This document shows, in pieces, positions 5,084-5,124 of a stretch of 5,124 nucleotides of DNA. This DNA is from Tissierellia bacterium (GTDB lineage: Bacteria; Bacillota; Clostridia; Tissierellales; Sedimentibacteraceae), in NCBI GenBank assembly GCA_028700795.1, contig JAQVRY010000052.1, forward strand, positions 4,180-9,303, in the 5' to 3' direction. How positions within the stretch are numbered: the stretch's first letter is position 1; the number at the start of each line of letters is the position of its first letter. Both the position numbers and the translations under genes were made by a program. The notes under the pieces were generated by a model. It had not been told where the DNA came from. It was given only the letters and a program-made list of their open reading frames with translations, and made no database searches.

Positions 5084-5095
5084 CTCAATATTGAG
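5084..5095. repeat. 12-bp perfect palindrome after sbp
   Basis: CTCAATATTGAG begins two bases after the sbp stop codon (5080-5082) and is followed by GGCTATTTTA. As RNA it offers only a 4-bp stem with an ATAT loop, so it is too weak for a confident terminator. It could be a protein-binding palindrome or chance in AT-rich spacer. The rest of the window (5096-5124) shows no other feature I can support. Confidence 0.3.
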
Positions 5096-5124
5096 GCTAT
5101 TTTAAAAAAATGCGGTTAAGTTAT

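Noticed and set aside
5110..5124. ATG at 5110 as the start of the next gene (MRLSY...)
   Set aside because: Only five codons are visible, and the nearest GAGG (5093-5096) is 13 bases away; the window ends too soon to judge.

Overview
This window is a gap-poor, single-strand segment of a division and cell wall (dcw) cluster from a low-GC Gram-positive bacterium, most likely a member of the Clostridia. The evidence is AT-rich sequence with strong GGAGG-type ribosome binding sites, and a gene order of the Bacillus/Clostridium type: murG, murA, ftsQ/divIB, two DUF881 genes (YlxW/YlxX type), then a small basic protein gene (sbp, DUF1290). I cannot name the genus from sequence alone.

Layout: murG (17-1132) and murA (1192-2454) encode two cytoplasmic peptidoglycan precursor enzymes. 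A 54-base gap holds a fragment of a dispersed repeat and the ftsQ ribosome binding site. ftsQ/divIB (about 2509-3276) follows, then two tandem DUF881 membrane or exported proteins (3289-4005 and 4009-4737) and sbp (4738-5082). The last 42 bases contain only a short palindrome and no gene I can support; ftsA and/or ftsZ would be expected next. All genes are on the + strand with gaps of 0 to 59 bases, so one operon is the simplest reading. No stretch over 300 bases lacks a gene.

How the genes work together: MurA makes the first committed precursor (UDP-GlcNAc-enolpyruvate) and MurG makes lipid II. FtsQ/DivIB is the membrane divisome scaffold. The DUF881 pair and Sbp are conserved neighbours of the divisome genes without a settled function.

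The most interesting signals are regulatory and lie inside ftsQ. A perfect 10-bp hairpin followed by a U-rich tract (2565-2605) looks like an intrinsic terminator within the coding sequence. It is followed 48 bases later by a near-consensus sigma-A promoter (TTGACA, 17-base spacer, TATAGT, 2654-2682). Together they could separate precursor-synthesis transcription from divisome transcription. Other points are the repeat fragment at the ftsQ start, an odd start region for the second DUF881 gene, the loss of family-typical residues in Sbp, and inverted repeats at the murG end and within murG. No mobile element, CRISPR array, tRNA or rRNA is visible.
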